From Variovorax jilinensis (GTDB taxonomy: Bacteria > Pseudomonadota > Gammaproteobacteria > Burkholderiales > Burkholderiaceae_C), in contig NZ_JASZYQ010000003.1 of assembly GCF_030316885.1 (NCBI RefSeq), positions 1 through 64,000 on the forward strand: 64,000 nt of DNA. The letters run 5' to 3'. Both the position numbers and the translations under genes were made by a program. Positions within the stretch are counted from its first letter, which is position 1, and the number at the start of each line of letters is the position of its first letter. Below, one piece after another: positions 1-10,399 of this stretch. The notes beneath the pieces are model-generated. The model did no database searches and was not told the DNA's origin. It worked only from the letters and a program-made list of their open reading frames with translations.

Positions 1-1
1 C

Positions 2-1573
2 GGCACGGCCGGTGCCCGCAAGCTGGTGGGCGTGGCCGAAGGCGCCCTGGCTGCCGACAGCCAGGAGGCGGTGAACGGCTCGCAGCTGTTCGCAACCAAC
101 GAGAACGTGGCTAAGAACACGACCGACATCGCTGGCAACAAGACCGCCATCGATGGTCTGGACGGCCGCGTCGGCACCGCCGAAGGCAACATCACGACCA
201 TCCAGGGCGATGTCAGCACGATCAACACCAACATCGGCGCGATCCAGGGCGACATCACGAACATCGATGGCCGCGTGACGAACGTCGAAGGCAGCGTGAC
301 CAACCTGACCAACAACCTCGACAACGGTTCGGTGGGCATGGTGAAGCAGGCTGCGGCTGGCGCAAACCTCACGGTGGGCGCGAACACCGACGGCGTGGCG
401 GTGGACTTCGCCGACAAGAACGGCAACACCCGTACGCTCAAGAACGTGACGGCCGGCAAGGACAAGTTCGACGCGGTCAACGTCGGCCAGCTGATGCAGG
501 CCGGTGTGATCGACGAGAACGGCCAAGTGCAGGAGATGCTCGCGTACGACGCCGGTTCGAACAAGGGCACGATCACGCTCGGCGGTGCCGGCGGCACCCA
601 GATCAAGAACGTGGCCGACGGCACCGACGATCACGACGCAGTCAACCTGCGCCAGCTCAAGAAGACCGGCCTGATCGGCGAAGACGGCAAGACGCTCGAC
701 GCGGTCACCTACGACGCGGGCAGCGATCGCAGCAAGGTCACTTTCGGCGACCCGAGCGCGGGTGCGGTGCTGCTCTCGAACGTGGCGGCCGGTCGGGCGG
801 ACACCGATGCAGCCAACGTCGGACAGCTGCGTGGCGTGGCCAATGCGCTGGGCGGTGGTGCCGCGGTCAACCCGGATGGCAGCGTCACTGGGCCGACTTT
901 CGTCTTGAACAACGAGAAGTACACCAATATCGGCGACGCGCTGACGGGCCTGGCGGGCGATATCGGCAAGACGGGTGATCGCATCACCGTGATCGAGAAA
1001 GTCACGAGCACGACCCAGAACAAGGGCGACATCGCGATTTCGAACAGCGGCGGACCCGAGGCGGTTGCCACGGGCAAGGACTCGGTTGCCATCGGTCCCG
1101 GAGCGACGGCTTCTTCCGACAACAGCGTGGCGCTGGGCGCCGGCTCGACCACCGGCAACCGCGACAACACCGTGTCGGTCGGTTCGGCGGGCAACGAACG
1201 GGCGATCGCCAACGTGGCCGATGCCGTGATGGGCACGGATGCCGTGAACAAGCGGCAGCTCGACTCTGTCGCCGACAGCAACCGCGCCTACACCGACATT
1301 CGTGCCAACCAGCTCGAAGCGTCGATGGACAAGGTCAAGCGCGATTCCAACGCAGCCGCTGCATCCGCGATGGCGGTGGCGACGCTGCCCCAGTCGATCA
1401 TTCCGGGCCGTGGCATGGCGTCGGCGGCGCTGAGCAACATGGCGGGTGAATCCGCCCTGGCGGTCGGCGTGTCGAAGGTGGACGAGAGCGGACGCTGGGT
1501 GACCAAGGTGTCCGGCACCGTCAATACGCGCGGCAACGCCGGTGTCAGCGCCGGTATCGGCTTCCACTGGTAA
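2..1573 (+). CDS. Trimeric autotransporter adhesin (YadA/Hia type), C-terminal part; 5' end outside window
   Basis: This is the open 3' part of a long surface adhesin; the reading frame is already open at base 2. Four YadA-type neck motifs of the form DAVNxxQL lie at about 470, 635, 806 and 1238. A coiled-coil-like stalk rich in Asn, Thr, Ile and Asp occupies about 110-340. A left-handed beta-roll head repeat (SVAIG / SVALG) lies near 1080-1150. The last 90 or so residues form the YadA anchor, which trimerises into a 12-stranded outer-membrane barrel and ends in the expected aromatic residue (GFHW). Such proteins are type Vc autotransporters that bind host or abiotic surfaces. The N-terminal signal and most of the passenger are missing from the window. 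Codon use resembles the neighbours. Family is sure; ligand is unknown. Confidence 0.93.
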   Translation, partial: GTAGARKLVGVAEGALAADSQEAVNGSQLFATNENVAKNTTDIAGNKTAIDGLDGRVGTAEGNITTIQGDVSTINTNIGAIQGDITNIDGRVTNVEGSVTNLTNNLDNGSVGMVKQAAAGANLTVGANTDGVAVDFADKNGNTRTLKNVTAGKDKFDAVNVGQLMQAGVIDENGQVQEMLAYDAGSNKGTITLGGAGGTQIKNVADGTDDHDAVNLRQLKKTGLIGEDGKTLDAVTYDAGSDRSKVTFGDPSAGAVLLSNVAAGRADTDAANVGQLRGVANALGGGAAVNPDGSVTGPTFVLNNEKYTNIGDALTGLAGDIGKTGDRITVIEKVTSTTQNKGDIAISNSGGPEAVATGKDSVAIGPGATASSDNSVALGAGSTTGNRDNTVSVGSAGNERAIANVADAVMGTDAVNKRQLDSVADSNRAYTDIRANQLEASMDKVKRDSNAAAASAMAVATLPQSIIPGRGMASAALSNMAGESALAVGVSKVDESGRWVTKVSGTVNTRGNAGVSAGIGFHW

Positions 1574-1612
1574 GCCCTGCGCCGACTGGCAACCAGCCGG
1601 CAATGGAAAGCA

Positions 1613-1646
1613 AAAGGCGCCTCGTCGATCGAGGTGCCTTTTTTTT
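1613..1646 (+). terminator. Rho-independent terminator after the adhesin gene
   Basis: A 12-base-pair stem (1613-1624 with 1630-1641, one G-T wobble) with a 5-base loop runs directly into a run of eight T. It begins 40 bases after the adhesin stop codon and separates that gene from the convergent lipoprotein gene. Confidence 0.88.
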
Positions 1647-1684
1647 GGTTGTTCGATCTGCCGGCGAGGGAGATCGCGCGGCGA

Positions 1685-2476
1685 TCAGTCCGCGGGCGCA
1701 GCCGCCTTGCTCGGCCGATAGCGCGAGCCGTCGAAGCGCAGCACGCGCGACTTGTAGGTCTGCGGCTGCTGCTGCGTGATGCATTCGTCGCCGAGCGGGC
1801 TCGACCGGCTGTCGGAACGGGTCTGGCGCAGCAGCAGGTCGGCCCAGCCGTCCGTGCTCGCTCGCGCCACCGACAAGGTGCCGCGCACGGTCTCGAAGCT
1901 GCCGGTGCAGTTGGTGTCCCATTCGCCCTGATCGAGCGCGATCTCGAGGCCTTCGAGTACCTGTGCGAGCTTCGGGCCCTGCGGCACGTAGAGGCTCAGG
2001 GTTTCGCTCGCGTAGGGGTTGGCGCGCGACGAGCCCTGGCGCAGCACGCGCAGGCCGAAGGCGCGCGCGTCGGGGCCCAGCAGATAGCGCGCGGTGTCGA
2101 CCTTGATCTCGGCGATGCGGACCGCGTCCTCGGACAGGGCCGAATCCTCGAACGAACGGCTCACGACCCTGGCGCGTTCGGTGTTGCCGTTGTCGGCCTG
2201 CTGCACCACGAGCACGTCGAGGTCGAAGTCGGCCTGGCCGGGCTCGGAGCCTGGACGCGGCAGCGGCAGCACGACGATGAAACGCCCAGGTACGCCGCGC
2301 CAGGGCTCGCAGACTGCGCGCTCGTGGTCGAGCGTCCTGTTGGCATGCAGCTTGGCATGCATGCGTTCCGCGAGGCCGGTGTCGCAGGCGGCCCGGGCGC
2401 TGCCGGCACAGCCCGCCAGCACGAGGCCACCCAGCAGGACGCGGACGAGCAGGGTGCGGGGCGGGGCGCTGCGCAT
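1685..2476 (-). CDS. Putative lipoprotein of unknown function (263 aa)
   Basis: I do not recognise the family. The start at 2476 overlaps the murI stop by one base (TGATG), which suggests translational coupling; an upstream in-frame ATG at 2530 would lie deep inside murI. The N-terminus has arginines, a hydrophobic core and a lipobox LAGC with the acylated Cys at about residue 23, so the product is probably anchored in a membrane facing the periplasm. The mature part is soluble, mixed in composition, and holds several cysteines (for example in AACDTG, AVCEPW, TNCTG and DECIT) that could form disulfides. It is the last gene of the fumA-murI group. No enzymatic motif is visible. Confidence 0.72.
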   Translation of the reverse strand: MRSAPPRTLLVRVLLGGLVLAGCAGSARAACDTGLAERMHAKLHANRTLDHERAVCEPWRGVPGRFIVVLPLPRPGSEPGQADFDLDVLVVQQADNGNTERARVVSRSFEDSALSEDAVRIAEIKVDTARYLLGPDARAFGLRVLRQGSSRANPYASETLSLYVPQGPKLAQVLEGLEIALDQGEWDTNCTGSFETVRGTLSVARASTDGWADLLLRQTRSDSRSSPLGDECITQQQPQTYKSRVLRFDGSRYRPSKAAAPAD

Positions 2477-3327
2477 CAGGCGAGCGTCCCGTGGGCCTGC
2501 ACCGCAACGGGCGGCGCGGCGCTCAACCACCGCGCGGCCGCCGCATCGAGCACGCCGCGCTCGCCGCTGGAGAGCAACTGCAGGTCGCCGACGCCATCGC
2601 CGCCGCGCAAGGCGCCGGCCTGCTCGAGCAGGCGCCGGGTCTGCAGCGCCACCGGCGCGCCGGTATCGAGGAAACGGACGGCCTCGCCCGTGTGGCGGCG
2701 CAGCCGATCGGCGATGAAGGGATAGTGGGTGCAGCCCAGCACCAGCGTGTCGAGCTCGCCGTCGCGGCTGCCGAAACGGCCTGCGGTCGCGAGGTAGCGC
2801 TCGCAGAGCGCGTCGATGCGTTCGTCGTCGGCGCGCTCGATCGCGCCGGCGAGGCCGTCGCAGGGCACGATGCTGAATTGGGCGCGGTCCGCGAGCGAGT
2901 CGTGAAGTGCCCGGAACTTGCGGCTCTCGAGCGTGAGGCGGGTGGCCAGCACCGCGATGCGGCCGGTGCGGCTGGCGGCCACCGCGGGCTTGAGGGCCGG
3001 CTCGACGCCGACCACGGGCAATGCGGGGTGCTCGGCGCGAAGCCTGTCGATCGCCGCCGCGGTGGCCGTGTTGCAGGCCACGACCAGCGCCTTGATGCCG
3101 TGCGCATCGCGCAACTCGCGCGCGACCGCGCTGCTGCGCGCGGCCACGAAGTCGTCTCCGCGCTCGCCATAGGGCGCATGGCCGGTGTCGGCGAAATAGA
3201 CGAAGCGCTCGCGCGGCAACGCGGTGCGCAGCGCCTCGAGCACGCTCAGCCCGCCCAGGCCACTGTCGAAGACGCCGATCGGCGCGTCGGCGTCCGGAAC
3301 CGGGGTGCCGACGCGCGCGAGGCTCAA
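2476..3327 (-). CDS. murI: Glutamate racemase MurI
   Basis: It interconverts L- and D-glutamate to supply D-Glu for peptidoglycan in the cytoplasm. The N-terminal FDSGLGG motif carries the conserved acid. The two catalytic cysteines sit in VVACNTAT (about residue 85) and VLGCTHYPF (about residue 199). I place the start at a TTG codon at 3327: it overlaps the fumA stop as TTGA, has GGAAG four bases upstream, and gives 283 aa, usual for the family. The alternative ATG at 3381 lies 54 bases further inside fumA. The gene is sandwiched without gaps between fumA and the lipoprotein gene, so all three are probably co-transcribed. Confidence 0.93.
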   Translation of the reverse strand: MSLARVGTPVPDADAPIGVFDSGLGGLSVLEALRTALPRERFVYFADTGHAPYGERGDDFVAARSSAVARELRDAHGIKALVVACNTATAAAIDRLRAEHPALPVVGVEPALKPAVAASRTGRIAVLATRLTLESRKFRALHDSLADRAQFSIVPCDGLAGAIERADDERIDALCERYLATAGRFGSRDGELDTLVLGCTHYPFIADRLRRHTGEAVRFLDTGAPVALQTRRLLEQAGALRGGDGVGDLQLLSSGERGVLDAAAARWLSAAPPVAVQAHGTLA

Positions 3328-4877
3328 GCTGCTTCCATCATGATGGTCTTGAACTCGCCGCTCGCAATGCGCTTCTGCCATTCGGCAGGGCCCGTAATGT
3401 GGGCGCTGGTGCCGCCGGCGTCGACCGCCACGGTCACGGGCATGTCGACCACGTCGAATTCGTAGATGGCTTCCATGCCGAGGTCGGCGAAGCCCACCAC
3501 CTTCGCGGTCTTGATCGCCTTGCTCACGAGGTAGGCCGCGCCGCCGACCGCCATCAGGTAGGCGCTCTGGTGCTTCTTGATGGCCTCGATCGCGACCGGG
3601 CCGCGCTCCGCCTTGCCGATCATCGCGATCAGCCCGGTCTGGGCCAGCATCATCTCGGTGAAGCCGTCCATGCGGGTCGCGGTGGTCGGGCCGGCCGGAC
3701 CGACCGCTTCATTGCCGACCGGATCGACCGGGCCGACGTAGTAGATGACCCGGTTCGTGAAGTCCACCGGCAGCTTTTCGCCCTTGGCCAGCATGTCGGC
3801 GATGCGCTTGTGGGCCGCGTCGCGGCCCGTGAGCATCCTGCCGTTGAGCAGCAGCGTCTCGCCGGGCTTCCAGCTGGCCACTTCGGCCGGCGTGAGCTGG
3901 TCGAGGTCCACGCGCCTGCTCTTGTTGTAGTCGGGCGCCCATTCGATCTTGGGCCAGAGGTCGAGCGAGGGCGCCTCGAGGTAGACCGGGCCCGAGCCGT
4001 CGAGCACGAAGTGCGCATGGCGCGTGGCGGCGCAGTTCGGGATCATCGCCACCGGCTTGCTGGCCGCGTGCGTGGGATACATCTGGATCTTGACGTCGAG
4101 CACCGTGGCCAGGCCGCCCAGGCCCTGGGCGCCGATGCCGAGCGCATTGACCTTCTCGTACAGCTCGATGCGCAGCGCCTCGACCTTCGAGAGCTCGGCG
4201 CCCGAGGCCTTCTTCGCCTGCAGTTCGTGCATGTCGAGGTCGCCCATGAGGCTTTCCTTGGCCATCAGCGCGGCCTTCTCGGCCGTGCCGCCGATGCCGA
4301 TGCCGAGCATGCCGGGCGGGCACCAGCCCGCGCCCATGGTCGGCACGGTCTTGAGCACCCAGTCGACGATGCTGTCGCCGGGATTCAGCATCGCGAGCTT
4401 GCTCTTGTTCTCGCTGCCGCCGCCCTTGGCCGCCACCGTGACCTCGACCGTGTCGCCGGGAACGATCTCGGTGAAGATCACGGCCGGCGTGTTGTCCCTG
4501 GTGTTCTTGCGGTCGAACTGCGGATCGGCCACGACCGATGCGCGCAGCGTGTTGTCGGGGTGGTTGTAGCCGCGGCGCACGCCTTCGTTGATGGCGTCGT
4601 CGAGGCCGCCCGTGAACCCGCCCCAGCGCACGTCCATGCCGACCTTCAGGAACACGTTGACGATGCCGGTGTCCTGGCAGATCGGCCGGTGGCCGGTGGC
4701 GCTCATCTTGCTGTTGGTCAGGATCTGCGCCATCGCATCCTTGGCCGCCGGACTCTGCTCGCGCTCGTAGGCCTTTGCCAGGTGAGCGATGTAGTCGGCC
4801 GGGTGGTAGTAGCTGATGTACTGCAGCGCGGCGGCGACCGATTCGATCAGGTCGGCCTGCTGGATGGTGGTGGTCAT
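3324..4877 (-). CDS. fumA: Fumarate hydratase, class I (iron-sulfur)
   Basis: It hydrates fumarate to (S)-malate in the TCA cycle. The 517-residue length and architecture fit single-chain class I fumarases: an N-terminal [4Fe-4S] domain with candidate cluster cysteines at about residues 67 (ICQDTG), 186 (GWCPPG) and 282 (PNCAATRHAHF), followed by a C-terminal swivel domain (for example the VGPAGPTTATRMDGF region). Class I enzymes are oxygen-sensitive, unlike the class II enzyme encoded about 4 kb away at fumC. Only 41 bases separate it from the proX stop, so read-through from the pro operon is possible. The murI start overlaps its stop. Confidence 0.95.
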   Translation of the reverse strand: MTTTIQQADLIESVAAALQYISYYHPADYIAHLAKAYEREQSPAAKDAMAQILTNSKMSATGHRPICQDTGIVNVFLKVGMDVRWGGFTGGLDDAINEGVRRGYNHPDNTLRASVVADPQFDRKNTRDNTPAVIFTEIVPGDTVEVTVAAKGGGSENKSKLAMLNPGDSIVDWVLKTVPTMGAGWCPPGMLGIGIGGTAEKAALMAKESLMGDLDMHELQAKKASGAELSKVEALRIELYEKVNALGIGAQGLGGLATVLDVKIQMYPTHAASKPVAMIPNCAATRHAHFVLDGSGPVYLEAPSLDLWPKIEWAPDYNKSRRVDLDQLTPAEVASWKPGETLLLNGRMLTGRDAAHKRIADMLAKGEKLPVDFTNRVIYYVGPVDPVGNEAVGPAGPTTATRMDGFTEMMLAQTGLIAMIGKAERGPVAIEAIKKHQSAYLMAVGGAAYLVSKAIKTAKVVGFADLGMEAIYEFDVVDMPVTVAVDAGGTSAHITGPAEWQKRIASGEFKTIMMEAA

Positions 4878-4918
4878 GTGGGGGATGCTCTTGGAGTGGG
4901 AAACGCCCCCCGATTATC

Positions 4919-5968
4919 TCAGCCGCCAATGCCCCGGGGTGTCGCGGCCAGCGCCTCGCCGATCCAGCCGTCGAACAGCGCCTGGTGGGCCCGGATCCAG
5001 CCGTCGACATGGCGCTCCACGTCGGCCTGCGTGTGGGCGCCCTGGCTCATGCGCAGGTTCTGGGCGTTGATGTCGGCGATCGGCAACGCCATGACCTCGA
5101 AGAGCCTGCCGGCGGCGGGGTTCTGCTCGACGAACGCGCGGTTGGCGACGATCTGCTCGCGGTCGGCGCGAAAGCCGTAGTCGCGGCCGTTGGGCAAGCG
5201 CGTGACGCTGCCCTTGTCGGCCCCGCCCTCGGCGCTGGACGGCACCTGCAGCCAGACGACGTCGGCGCCCGGGCGCAGCACGGCGCTGACCCAGTAGGGC
5301 GTCCAGGTGTAGTAGAGGACCGGCTTGCCCTCCCGGAAGCGTGCGATGGTGTCGGCCATCAGCGCCGGGTAGCTGCCCTGTCGATGGGTGACGCTGCCCC
5401 GCAGCTGCAGGTCGCCCAGGTGCTTCTCGATCGCGAGCTCGCAGCCCCAGCCCGGGTTGCAGCCTGTCAGGTCGGCCTTGCCGTCGCCGTCGGTGTCGAA
5501 CAGCTTCGCGATCTCGGGATCCCGGAGCTGCGCGATGCTGGTGATGTGGTGGCTCTCGGCCGTCTTCCGGTCGATCAGGAAGCCTTGCACCGCGCCCTCC
5601 GAATAGACGCCCTTGCGCACCAGGCGCTCATCGCCGCCGCTGTTGCGGTAGAAGTCCGCGTGCAACTGGTTCCAGTGGCTGGCCATGAAGGTGGCGTCGC
5701 CATTGGCGATCGCGAGGTGCTCGGTGGCAGGCTCGAGGTCCTTCATCGGCTGCACCGTGTAGCCCAGGCGCTCGAGGGCGCGCGACACCAGCAAGGTCTG
5801 GAAGGCCTCCTCGGCGAGCGAACTCTTGAGGGGCTGGACCGTGATGCCGCGGCCGGGGAGAGCATCGGCGGCGGTGGGCGCCTGCCCGGCCGTGGCCGCG
5901 AGGCCGCCGAGCAGCAGCAGACCGGCGGTCATCAGGCGGCGCGCGCGGAGGCGAAAGCTTGTCGTCAT
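4919..5968 (-). CDS. proX: Glycine betaine/proline ABC transporter, periplasmic binding protein ProX
   Basis: It captures glycine betaine or proline betaine in the periplasm for the ProVW importer used in osmoprotection. The start at 5968 is preceded by GAAGAAGGA; an upstream in-frame ATG at 6043 would overlap proW and lacks a signal peptide. Residues 1-35 form a Sec signal with twin arginines and a Leu-rich core ([12 protein letters not shown]). The mature protein has the OpuAC/ProX signature: a [12 protein letters not shown] segment, the WNQLHADFY stretch, a GCNPGWGCE motif whose two cysteines match the ProX disulfide, and aromatic residues in YYTWTPYWV that fit the betaine-binding Trp cage. 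It is the third gene of proVWX. Confidence 0.94.
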   Translation of the reverse strand: MTTSFRLRARRLMTAGLLLLGGLAATAGQAPTAADALPGRGITVQPLKSSLAEEAFQTLLVSRALERLGYTVQPMKDLEPATEHLAIANGDATFMASHWNQLHADFYRNSGGDERLVRKGVYSEGAVQGFLIDRKTAESHHITSIAQLRDPEIAKLFDTDGDGKADLTGCNPGWGCELAIEKHLGDLQLRGSVTHRQGSYPALMADTIARFREGKPVLYYTWTPYWVSAVLRPGADVVWLQVPSSAEGGADKGSVTRLPNGRDYGFRADREQIVANRAFVEQNPAAGRLFEVMALPIADINAQNLRMSQGAHTQADVERHVDGWIRAHQALFDGWIGEALAATPRGIGG

Positions 5969-6008
5969 GTGTCGGGGTCCTTCTTCGGGGTCGAGGGGTG
6001 CGGGCCGG

Positions 6009-7226
6009 TCAATGGGCCTGCGCCGGCAGCGCAATGGGCGCATGGCGATCGCCGGCCATGGGCCGCGCGGTGCCGAGCAGCCGCTCCAGCAGTCGCAGCG
6101 CGAAGCCTGCCGGGCCGGTGTGCCACCAGTGGCGTCCGCCGCTGCGGCGCGAACGGCCCATGGCCTGCGTCAGGCGGTCGAGCGTGATGGCCAGCAGCAC
6201 GATGCCGAGGCCGCCCACGGTGGCCAGGCCCATGTCGAGCCGGCCGATGCCGCGCAGCACCATCTGGCCCAGGCCGCCGACCGCGATCATCGAGGCGATC
6301 ACCACCATCGACAGCGACAGCATCAGGGCCTGGTTGATGCCGGCCATGATCGACGGCATGGCCAGCGGCAGCTGCACCTTGACCAGCATCTGCCAGGGCG
6401 AAGCGCCGTAGGCGCGCGCGGCCTCGATCAGGTCGGGCCGCACCTGGCGAAGGCCCAGGGTGGTCAGGCGCACCAGCGGTGCGAGCGCGAAGACAATGGT
6501 CACGATCACGCCCGGCACGTTGCCGATGCCGAACAGCATCACGACCGGCACCAGGTAGACGAAGGCCGGCGTGGTCTGCATCGCATCGAGCAGCGGCCGC
6601 ATGACGCGCTGCGCGCGGTCGCTGCTCGCCAGCAGCACGCCGAGAGGCAGGCCGATCACCATGCAGAAGACCAGCGAGGTCAGCACCAGCGACAGCGTGA
6701 CCATGGCTTCCGGCCAGATGCCGAGCAGCGCCACCAGCAGCAGCGCCAGCGTGGTGCCGACGGCCAGCGCCCGGCCCGCGAACTGCCACGCCAGCAGGCC
6801 GATCAGCGCGATCATCGGCAACGCCGGCAGGGCGGTGAGGAAGCCCTCGACCGAGCCCAGCGTGGCATCGATCGGCAGCCGCACGGTCTGGAAGAAGGGG
6901 CGGAAATGCGTCACGACCCAGCCCAGGCCCTGGTTGATCCAGGCCTCGATCGGCAGCGAGCCGTCCATGAGCCGATGCAGCAGCGCGAGGCCGTTGTTCG
7001 CGGGCTCGGCCACGCTGCCCGCGGGTGCGTCGAGCCAGGCACTGGCGGCCGAGGGATCGGGCGCGCTTGACATGGCGGCCCATGGGTCGATCGGTGCGGT
7101 CGTTGCGGGAGCGGCGGCCGCCGATGCAGCGACGTCGGGCATGGCGGGCAGAGCGGGCGGGGCGGACGGCGGGGTCCCGGCGCTGTTCAGGTCGGCGAGT
7201 TCGGGGGGCAGTGCGGTGTCGTTCAT
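6009..7226 (-). CDS. proW: Glycine betaine/proline ABC transporter, permease ProW
   Basis: This inner-membrane permease carries betaine through the ProVWX importer. The core (from about residue 120) has the usual hydrophobic helices and an EAA loop (EAARAYGAS followed by [14 protein letters not shown]) that docks on ProV. The start at 7226 lies 16 bases after the proV stop. At 405 aa it is longer than the E. coli protein (about 354 aa) because of an Ala/Pro-rich, low-complexity N-terminal stretch of roughly 60-70 residues and a basic C-terminal tail. E. coli ProW also has a long N-terminal tail, but this one is compositionally simpler. Confidence 0.93.
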   Translation of the reverse strand: MNDTALPPELADLNSAGTPPSAPPALPAMPDVAASAAAAPATTAPIDPWAAMSSAPDPSAASAWLDAPAGSVAEPANNGLALLHRLMDGSLPIEAWINQGLGWVVTHFRPFFQTVRLPIDATLGSVEGFLTALPALPMIALIGLLAWQFAGRALAVGTTLALLLVALLGIWPEAMVTLSLVLTSLVFCMVIGLPLGVLLASSDRAQRVMRPLLDAMQTTPAFVYLVPVVMLFGIGNVPGVIVTIVFALAPLVRLTTLGLRQVRPDLIEAARAYGASPWQMLVKVQLPLAMPSIMAGINQALMLSLSMVVIASMIAVGGLGQMVLRGIGRLDMGLATVGGLGIVLLAITLDRLTQAMGRSRRSGGRHWWHTGPAGFALRLLERLLGTARPMAGDRHAPIALPAQAH

Positions 7227-7242
7227 GGCGGGTCCTGCGGTA

Positions 7243-8541
7243 TCAGTGGATTTCGGCAACGGCAACGGCAGCGGCGTCGACCAGGAGGGCGCCGGTTGCG
7301 GCGGGGGCGGTCGGGCCGGCCGCTGCCAGGGGTGCTTCCAGCGGCGGCGTGTCGCGGTCGAGGAAGCGCAGCAGCGTGGTCTTGCTGATCGCGCCGCAGA
7401 AGCGGCCATCGGACGCCACCACCGGCACCGCGCAGGGCGCCTGCGCCACCTGGCCGAACAGCCCGGCGACCGCGGCGTCGGCCGCAATCGGCGCCAGCCC
7501 CTCGAGAAACGCGGGCTGCAGCCCCAGCGGGCCGATGCGGCCCTCGAGCGCGGTGCGCAGCGTGTCGGCCGATACCGTGCCGAGGTAGCGCCGGGCCGGA
7601 CTCACGACGTAGGCGTGATCGCGGTCCTGGTCCTCCAGCATCTGGAGCGCGGCGCGGGCGCCGCGGTCGCCGTGCTCGGAGACCACCGTCAGCGACTTGC
7701 GCGCGATGTCGGCGGCCTTGAACACGGCGGCGGCATCGACGCCGCGCACGAAGCTGCGCACGTAGTCGTCGGCCGGGCTGCGCAGGATCTCGTCGGGCGT
7801 ACCGACCTGGATCACCTGGCCGTCCTTCATGATCGCGATCCGGTCGCCGATTCGCATCGCTTCGTCGAGGTCGTGCGAGATGAAGACGATGGTTCGGCGC
7901 TGTGCCTGCTGCAGGCGCAGAAGTTCGGACTGCATCTCGCTGCGGATGATCGGATCGAGCGCCGAGAAGGCCTCGTCCATCAGCAGGATCGACGGGTCGG
8001 AGGCCAGCGCCCGCGCCAGTCCCACGCGCTGCTGCATGCCGCCCGAGAGCTCGTCCGGGTAGCTGTCGCCCCAGCCGGCCAGTCCGACCTGCGCCAGCGC
8101 GAGCTCGGCCTGGGCCAGGCGTTCCTTCTTGCTCGTGCCGGAAAGCTCGAGGCCGAAGGCGGTGTTCTCGCGCACCGTCATGTGCGGCATCAGCGCGAAG
8201 GACTGGAACACCATGCTGATGTCCTTGCGGCGCAGCGCGCGCAGGCGGGCGTCCGAATGGCCGTTGATGTCGGCGCCGTCGATCACGATGCGGCCCGCGG
8301 TCGGCTCGATCAGGCGGTTCAGCAGCCGCACCAGGGTCGACTTGCCGGAGCCCGAGAGGCCCATGATGACGAAGATCTCGCCGGCCTGGATCTCGAAGCT
8401 GGCGTCGAAGACACCGATGGACTGGCCCGTGCGGGCCAGGATCTCCTTCTTGCTGAATCCCTGGCGGACCAGCGCGAGCGCTTCCTCGGGCGCGTCGCCG
8501 AAGACCTTGAAGACGTGGTCGATGAGAATTCCTTTGGCCAT
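7243..8541 (-). CDS. proV: Glycine betaine/proline ABC transporter, ATP-binding protein ProV
   Basis: It is the cytoplasmic ATPase of the ProVWX betaine importer. Walker A is GLSGSGKST (about residues 61-69), the Q-loop follows in [11 protein letters not shown], the ABC signature is LSGGMQQRV, Walker B is [12 protein letters not shown] and the switch His is in ISHDLDEA. The N-terminal extension with [11 protein letters not shown] is typical of ProV/OpuAA. A pair of CBS domains occupies about residues 290-400; in this family they sense ionic strength. The start at 8541 has AGGGAG upstream. It is the first gene of the operon and lies about 240 bases downstream of a strong promoter. Confidence 0.95.
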   Translation of the reverse strand: MAKGILIDHVFKVFGDAPEEALALVRQGFSKKEILARTGQSIGVFDASFEIQAGEIFVIMGLSGSGKSTLVRLLNRLIEPTAGRIVIDGADINGHSDARLRALRRKDISMVFQSFALMPHMTVRENTAFGLELSGTSKKERLAQAELALAQVGLAGWGDSYPDELSGGMQQRVGLARALASDPSILLMDEAFSALDPIIRSEMQSELLRLQQAQRRTIVFISHDLDEAMRIGDRIAIMKDGQVIQVGTPDEILRSPADDYVRSFVRGVDAAAVFKAADIARKSLTVVSEHGDRGARAALQMLEDQDRDHAYVVSPARRYLGTVSADTLRTALEGRIGPLGLQPAFLEGLAPIAADAAVAGLFGQVAQAPCAVPVVASDGRFCGAISKTTLLRFLDRDTPPLEAPLAAAGPTAPAATGALLVDAAAVAVAEIH

Positions 8542-8752
8542 TGCCGGGCTCCCTGGATGAAGGTTGGACGGTGGCCGCCCCGGAGGGCGACGGCGGTACG
8601 CCGGCAGCAGAACGATCGGGCCCGTGGGGCGCCGTCCGGCAAACGCGTGGCGTGGCGATGGAACCTGGAAATGCCGACCGGAAGGCCGGGCCGAGCCCAT
8701 CGGAAGAACCTGGCACCGCGACGGGATTCGAGGATCCGCGAGTAGTGCAGGC

Positions 8753-8775
8753 CGATCGACATGACTTGTCGATCG
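8753..8775. promoter_or_regulatory. Perfect 9+5+9 dyad just downstream of the proV promoter
   Basis: CGATCGACA is repeated exactly in inverted orientation as TGTCGATCG around the 5-base centre TGACT. It lies 15 bases downstream of the -10 hexamer on the minus strand, roughly +8 to +30 of the proVWX transcript. This is a typical place for a repressor operator; as RNA it would form a hairpin near the 5' end. The binding factor is unknown. Confidence 0.6.
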
Positions 8776-8789
8776 AATTGAGGGGTAGG

Positions 8790-8818
8790 ATTATAACTTT
8801 TGAGTCTGAGCCGGTCAA
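8790..8818 (-). promoter_or_regulatory. Sigma70-type promoter of the proVWX operon
   Basis: On the minus strand TTGACC (8818-8813) and TATAAT (8795-8790) are separated by exactly 17 bases, one mismatch from the consensus pair. Transcription should start near 8783, giving a leader of about 240 bases before proV. It sits in an A+T-rich patch unlike its surroundings. Confidence 0.82.
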
Positions 8819-8971
8819 GCCGCGGGACCGAAAGGGGGAGCCTGCAGCCAGTGTTCGGTCGCCCAAATGCGAGCCATTCTCGATTGCGACGATACTCGGC
8901 GCTGCGTGCGCAGGCTGCGCCGGCGGCGCACACTCCCATCTTCCACCCCCGAAACCGGAGCCCGTTTCCAG

Positions 8972-10369
<1,398 letters not shown>

Positions 10370-10399
10370 CCGGTGCCTGAGGCGCCGGCCTCGCCGCCC

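Larger units (their letters stand above)
8542..8971. other. 430-base divergent intergenic region between proV and fumC
   Basis: This is the longest gene-free stretch without an RNA element. It holds the proV promoter (8790-8818, minus strand) and a perfect dyad (8753-8775), both listed separately. The 8542-8752 part is the G+C-rich leader of the pro transcript, in which I see no coding sequence or known riboswitch. No clear plus-strand promoter for fumC stands out between 8819 and 8971. Confidence 0.7.
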
